Below, piece by piece: positions 61,301 through 64,000 of a stretch of DNA of 64,000 nucleotides. This stretch comes from an uncultured Prevotellaceae bacterium (GTDB taxonomy: Bacteria; Bacteroidota; Bacteroidia; Bacteroidales; Bacteroidaceae): NCBI GenBank assembly GCA_902762325.1, contig CACWNV010000018.1:1-64000 (forward strand), in the 5' to 3' direction. Each line of letters starts with the position of its first letter. The first letter of the stretch is position 1. The position numbers and the translations under genes are program-made. The notes under the pieces are model-generated. The model worked only from the letters and a program-made list of their open reading frames with translations, did no database searches and was not told the origin of the DNA.

Positions 61301-62341
61301 GAAGGCGATGGTCTGCAATCCTGAAGTTCCTGCCTGTTCGTTGGAAACTGTTCCCTCAAATGATATTTCCTGCCACTCTCTCGTGATGTTATAGCCACCG
61401 TCAAGCATCGACCAATGGATGTAGTTACTGGGTTGTGTGTGAGATTGAACGGATATATGGGCAGGTTTGTCGGCACGTACCATCATCTTGAAACGATACT
61501 TCGCACCCGGCAACCATACAAAGTCAGGCGTGTAGACAAAGAACTGGGTATCCCAGTCCTCTGCGGGCGATGATACCGAATGTACGACAATTCCGCGCGT
61601 ACCATTGTAGCCGGCTCCATCCCTGAAATTAGTCTGGAATGCTCCTCCTGCGTTTCCGTCCTTACCGATAAGGCAGGTCGCATTGTCATTTTCACAATTC
61701 CCGTTGACGATATGATTGGTCCATTGCGGGCTTTGTATCTGTCCGGAGGGAAGGTCGGGCACGCTTCCGTCTGTGGTATATACAAGTGTTGTCCCCTCAG
61801 GAATATTCACGTTCACAGAAATAGAGCTTGTGAAGAGCTTGCTGTCTTGGCTGACAACGGGCGGATCCAACCTGTTTGTTGCAAATACAGCTTTGGTATT
61901 CGTCGTTCCAGGAGTAGCGTTGGCAGTCAGTCCCCATTCTCCGGTTCCATCAGTCTTCCGTGCGTATGAGACGCGGCTCATAGCCTCAGGATAGGATTCG
62001 CTGACAATGAGTTCCCCGTTCTTGTCACTCAGGCAGATAGTGCCGCCTTCACAATCAAGATTGAATGGAGCCTGATTGTGCTTGATGTTGTTTGACCCCA
62101 GCCAGATCACCTTGAATCCCTTTGCCGGAACAAAGCCTATGTCAGCAGGCATTTGCCATTGTTTCAGATTGTTGCTGTCGTCACTAAGAAAGAAGCCGTT
62201 GAGGCTGATGTCCTCATCTGTAGGATTGTATAATTCAATCCAACTGTCGAAATTGGTGGCTGGACTCATTACCGTTCCAACATTTGACGCCATTATTTCG
62301 TTGATTACAAGAACTGCTGTTGCAAAAATGGATCCTATCAT
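58343..62341 (-). CDS. Giant CotH-kinase/lamin-tail-domain protein with T9SS tail
   Basis: The 1332-residue protein contains a lamin-tail domain at the very N-terminus (INEIMASN, WIELYNPTDEDISLNGFFLSDD), and Ig-like/HYR-like repeats (about 160-400). A CotH-kinase domain spans about 465-790 (KVLLLRNGGNDVW, ELFLGSNDWPHNNIKGYRD, VTFDLDFAF). Jelly-roll domains follow, then a second lamin-tail domain (about 1120-1220, VRINEVSAANG, DWIELYNTTDEPIDVEG) and a C-terminal T9SS sorting domain ending CKFVK. CotH proteins phosphorylate proteins using ATP, but their role outside the cell is unclear. Only nine residues precede the first domain and they carry no positive charge, so a normal signal peptide is not visible; a stop codon lies just upstream. 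Confidence 0.82.
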   Translation of the reverse strand: MIGSIFATAVLVINEIMASNVGTVMSPATNFDSWIELYNPTDEDISLNGFFLSDDSNNLKQWQMPADIGFVPAKGFKVIWLGSNNIKHNQAPFNLDCEGGTICLSDKNGELIVSESYPEAMSRVSYARKTDGTGEWGLTANATPGTTNTKAVFATNRLDPPVVSQDSKLFTSSISVNVNIPEGTTLVYTTDGSVPDLPSGQIQSPQWTNHIVNGNCENDNATCLIGKDGNAGGAFQTNFRDGAGYNGTRGIVVHSVSSPAEDWDTQFFVYTPDFVWLPGAKYRFKMMVRADKPAHISVQSHTQPSNYIHWSMLDGGYNITREWQEISFEGTVSNEQAGTSGLQTIAFNLNELRGSENNYYFDDISWESYDVPETGNGQISTNGIFSFNNTTNLCVRLYKDGWLPSIPVTRSYIKTDNKYTIPVVSIVGNKKYFTDNLWGIDTKGTNGKTGNGQSSKCNWNMDWERPVNFSFITTEGTMAYNQDVQISVSGGWTRSATPRSFKLKAGKEFDGKNRLDYTFFPQKPYLRNKVLLLRNGGNDVWENNGSRFLDPALQTIIQRSGINLDVQSYVPIIEYVNGEFRGVLNMREPNNKKYVEANFGYDDEKIDMFEMSADSNVVFMVGSPEVLNRIYKLGEQAEKADVYEGLQQLLDMDEYINYMAVELFLGSNDWPHNNIKGYRDQQDGRYRFVTFDLDFAFKNSNPFTAFANDQWHTFNYIYDTQEERYEEIKLVTLFLNLLKNDTFRKKFIDTFCLIGGSVFEKERATAIVDELADFVRPMMQLDGRRSPDGSANLIRSKLQTLNDDMITCMQNFRQMQLTNVKKQKVQLKTDTPEAKLFVNDLEIPYSEFDGTLFAPIVLKAQAPAGYSFVGWKQTTTASNEVIGKNSIWKYYDKGALSNNNWRAASYNDNAWASGESPLGYKMDGIKTTVSYGTNASQKNPTTYFRHTFNLKETPASKDVFILNYEVDDGFIIYVNGVEAGRFNMPNGTVTFNTYSSSYASDTPLTGTIDLPAQLFRSGSNVVAVEVHNNSASSSDLYWAAQLVTSVDAEDKGMVSTESTLELPDDYNIALTACFQPLSEEEKTAQGITPVRINEVSAANGIYVNEYWKRNDWIELYNTTDEPIDVEGMFITDNPKKPEKYQISKGSGNLQTVIQPHDFLIIWCDNLEPVSQLHASFKLAADGGSVILSAQDHSWTDELAYNEHAMDETVGRYPDGSNDVYLMNIPSIAKTNVLTSYLTPVEQANPNGIQQLTAQSKGDLTARYVMGSIIVRSNDSKSVHVNIYNLAGQFIGSKDADLNGNYAEIPVGELSKGCYIAQVRDNNGHSATCKFVK

Positions 62342-62496
62342 CTTTTATATATAATTATGTGTAAAGTAATGGCAAAATTACATTTTTTCATGGATGATGC
62401 AAAGAAAAGTCAGCTAAAAACATCTTAATGAAAGAATAGATAAGGAATATGTTATTTTTTCTATTTTTATCCATTGTGTATTTCATGTTTTTTACT

Positions 62497-62504
62497 TAAC
62501 TTTG
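62497..62504 (+). promoter_or_regulatory. Promoter -7 element of the DUF4494 gene
   Basis: TAACTTTG matches TAnnTTTG, with a TTG 20 bases upstream at 62474-62476, and leaves a leader of about 60 bases. Confidence 0.65.
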
Positions 62505-62570
62505 CATTACAAAAACAAGCTGGAGAACAGAAGTTCTTCAATCATTATATCTGCTAAAAATACAAAACAA

Positions 62571-63041
62571 ATGAGATCAAGAACGACAACCTGGTTTGAG
62601 TGCTCAGTGCGCTATGAACGTCAAGGTGAGAATGGAATGGAAACAAAGGTTACAGAACTATATGTTGTGGAAGCCCTTAGCTTCGGGGATGCTGAAGAGT
62701 CTATCACTCGTGAGATGTCCTCTTATGTGAGTGGCACATTCGAAGTGAAGAATATTAATCCTGCTGCTTACGGGGAAATCTTCTTCAGTGATAGTCCCAC
62801 CGATGACAAGTGGTATAAGACGAAGCTGTCATTCATAACGATTGACGAGAAAACTGAGAAAGAAAAGCGGACCACCGTTTCTTTCCTGGTACAGGCTTCC
62901 AATTTCAACGGTGCTCTCAAGAATATAGAAGAAGGCATGAAAAGCAGTCTGATAGACTATGTCGTTGCCAATATCTCAGAGACGAAGATCATGGATGTCT
63001 TTGAGATTAATAGTGGAAAGGCAGCGGTTGCAGCTGAGTGA
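62571..63041 (+). CDS. DUF4494 family protein
   Basis: This 156-residue protein starts at the ATG 62571 (MRSRTTTWFECSVRYE); an open frame extends upstream but has no good start. The pattern (TTTWFECSVRYE..G..TKVTELYVVEALSFGDAEESI, in pieces, and a KVKxxxYxEIFFSD-like segment) is DUF4494, widespread in Bacteroidales. The function is unknown. It shares a 4-base overlap with the following YggS reading frame (GTGA), so both are probably read together. Confidence 0.8.
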   Translation: MRSRTTTWFECSVRYERQGENGMETKVTELYVVEALSFGDAEESITREMSSYVSGTFEVKNINPAAYGEIFFSDSPTDDKWYKTKLSFITIDEKTEKEKRTTVSFLVQASNFNGALKNIEEGMKSSLIDYVVANISETKIMDVFEINSGKAAVAAE

Positions 63042-63067
63042 ATAATCAAATAAATCATTTCGTTTCT

Positions 63068-63742
63068 ATGGATGTTGACGTAAAGGGTAATTTAAGAAAG
63101 ATCCTGAATGAACTTCCTGATGGTGTCCGGTTGGTAGCCGTCAGTAAATACCACCCTAATGAATACATTATGGCAGCTTGGGAAGAAGGACAGCGTGTGT
63201 TCGGTGAGAGCCATGTCCAGGAACTGTCCCGTAAAGTGGCAGAGCTTCCAAATGATATCGAATGGCATTTTATCGGCCATTTGCAGACAAACAAGGTGAA
63301 GTATATCGCCGGTTATATCTCCATGATTGAGGCGGTAGACTCGATGAAGCTTCTCAGGGAAATAGACCGACAGGCGGCGAAGCACGACCGTGTGATTGAT
63401 GTGCTTCTTGAACTTCACATTGCAGAAGAAGAAACGAAATATGGACTGACATTAGATGCCTGCCGGTCGCTGTTGTCTGAGGGTGAATGGAAGGAATTGT
63501 CGCATGTTCACATCTGCGGACTGATGATGATGGCATCATACGTTGAAGACAAGCAGCAGATCAGAAATGAGATGATGGAGGCTGCCAACTTCTTTGATGA
63601 GGTAAAGACAACGTGTTTTGCCGATGACCCAAAGTTTTGTGAGCGCTCCTGGGGAATGAGCCATGACTATCCCATAGCCTTAGAGTGCCGTTCCACATTG
63701 ATCAGGGTAGGGACTTCAATCTTTGGGGAACGCGTATATTAA
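63068..63742 (+). CDS. yggS: YggS/PROSC-type pyridoxal-phosphate homeostasis protein
   Basis: This 224-residue cytoplasmic protein has the alanine-racemase-like barrel of the YggS family. Features are LVAVSKYHPNEYI (Lys binds PLP), FGESHVQELSRKV, WHFIGHLQTNKVKYIAG, CGLMMMASY, and SWGMSHDYPIALECRSTLIRVGTSIFGER at the end (in two segments). It binds PLP without catalysis and buffers its supply. The frame also opens at 63038 (GTG), but the ATG at 63068 fits the family length. Confidence 0.93.
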   Translation: MDVDVKGNLRKILNELPDGVRLVAVSKYHPNEYIMAAWEEGQRVFGESHVQELSRKVAELPNDIEWHFIGHLQTNKVKYIAGYISMIEAVDSMKLLREIDRQAAKHDRVIDVLLELHIAEEETKYGLTLDACRSLLSEGEWKELSHVHICGLMMMASYVEDKQQIRNEMMEAANFFDEVKTTCFADDPKFCERSWGMSHDYPIALECRSTLIRVGTSIFGERVY

Positions 63743-63744
63743 AC

Positions 63745-63796
63745 AAAAAGAAGCAAGAGATTACCATTTTTTCACGGTAATCTCTTGCTTCTTTTT
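63745..63796. terminator. Bidirectional terminator after yggS
   Basis: A 21-bp perfect inverted repeat (63745-63765 and 63776-63796; core AAGAAGCAAGAGATTACC) with a 10-base loop carries T-runs on both sides and lies between convergent genes. Confidence 0.93.
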
Positions 63797-63809
63797 CAGA
63801 CTAAATCTT

Positions 63810-64000
63810 CTATTTGATAAACACCTTTTTCTTGTTGATAATGTAAAGACCCTTTGGCAAGGACTCTACAGAACTTCCGGCAAGACGACCGTCGATGGTG
63901 TAGATTCTTTGATCATCGGGATTGCTTACCAGCTGGATGTTGCCGATGCCATCGGTAACATCGCTGATGAAGTCGAAAAGGATGGTTCCATTGTCAGCTT
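63810..64000 (-). CDS. C-terminal end of a T9SS-exported protein, cut by window
   Basis: Sixty-three residues are visible, ending at TAG (63810-63812). They include a segment DFISDVTDGIGNIQLVSN and a type A sorting domain (IYTIDGRLAGSSVESLPKGLYIINKKKVFIK, in parts). The cargo part and start lie beyond base 64000. Confidence 0.8.
   Translation of the reverse strand, partial: ADNGTILFDFISDVTDGIGNIQLVSNPDDQRIYTIDGRLAGSSVESLPKGLYIINKKKVFIK

Overview
The window looks like chromosome of a gut or rumen Bacteroidota bacterium, most likely Prevotella or a close relative. The grounds are two SusC/SusD polysaccharide-utilisation loci (PULs), many promoters of the Bacteroidetes type (TAnnTTTG), several proteins ending in a type IX secretion (T9SS) sorting tail, and families such as DUF4494, DUF4960, DUF6377 and DUF3667. 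No rRNA, tRNA or CRISPR array was found.

Layout: 1-1338 is the end of a secreted propeller-like protein. 1443-3360 is a complete IS1595-family element with terminal inverted repeats, an 8-bp target duplication and two passenger ORFs. 3488-3769 is a nested repeat locus. 3960-7147 holds a cyclophilin, a DUF169 protein and a GH43 glycosidase. 7235-16884 is a fructan PUL: sensor/AraC regulator, SusC, SusD, a DUF4960 surface protein and a GH32 levanase-like enzyme. 17191-21116 is a phosphate module: a Pho-box-like array, a Na/Pi transporter and a PhoR/PhoB-like pair. 21179-21432 is a remnant of an M13 peptidase. 21483-28831 carries a TPR/TM/HTH regulator, a large MG2-domain protein, a small secreted protein and two broken tandem paralogues. 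28923-31559 has an NhaC antiporter and a lipoprotein. 31762-36992 is an AT-richer accessory island: DUF3990/DUF3791-like pair, GIY-YIG remnant, type IIG-like methylase/nuclease, ArdC-like metallopeptidase and Fic protein. 37053-51812, on the minus strand, is a beta-glucan PUL (SusC, SusD, triple-CBM surface protein, GH16, GH5, GH3) followed by a DUF6377 regulator and a DUF3667 membrane protein. 52189-64000 has ettA, T9SS cargo proteins, a propeller-DUF362 fusion, a repeat-rich 1.2-kb spacer, a giant CotH/LTD protein, a DUF4494 protein, a YggS protein and the tail of another T9SS cargo.

In the first PUL the GH32 enzyme and DUF4960 protein would act at the cell surface, SusCD would import fructo-oligosaccharides and the upstream regulator would sense a sugar in the periplasm. 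In the second, surface GH16/GH5 enzymes would cut mixed-linkage or beta-1,3-glucan and GH3 would finish the oligosaccharides in the periplasm.

The least explained signal is a set of three intergenic arrays (3573-3682, 28853-28919, 57959-58080) that share an exact 22-bp period, AAA-N7-TTT-N9. Their 13-bp blocks recur between loci in inverted orientation, and the first array is framed by inverted 11-bp tandem arrays. I do not recognise a described element that accounts for this.
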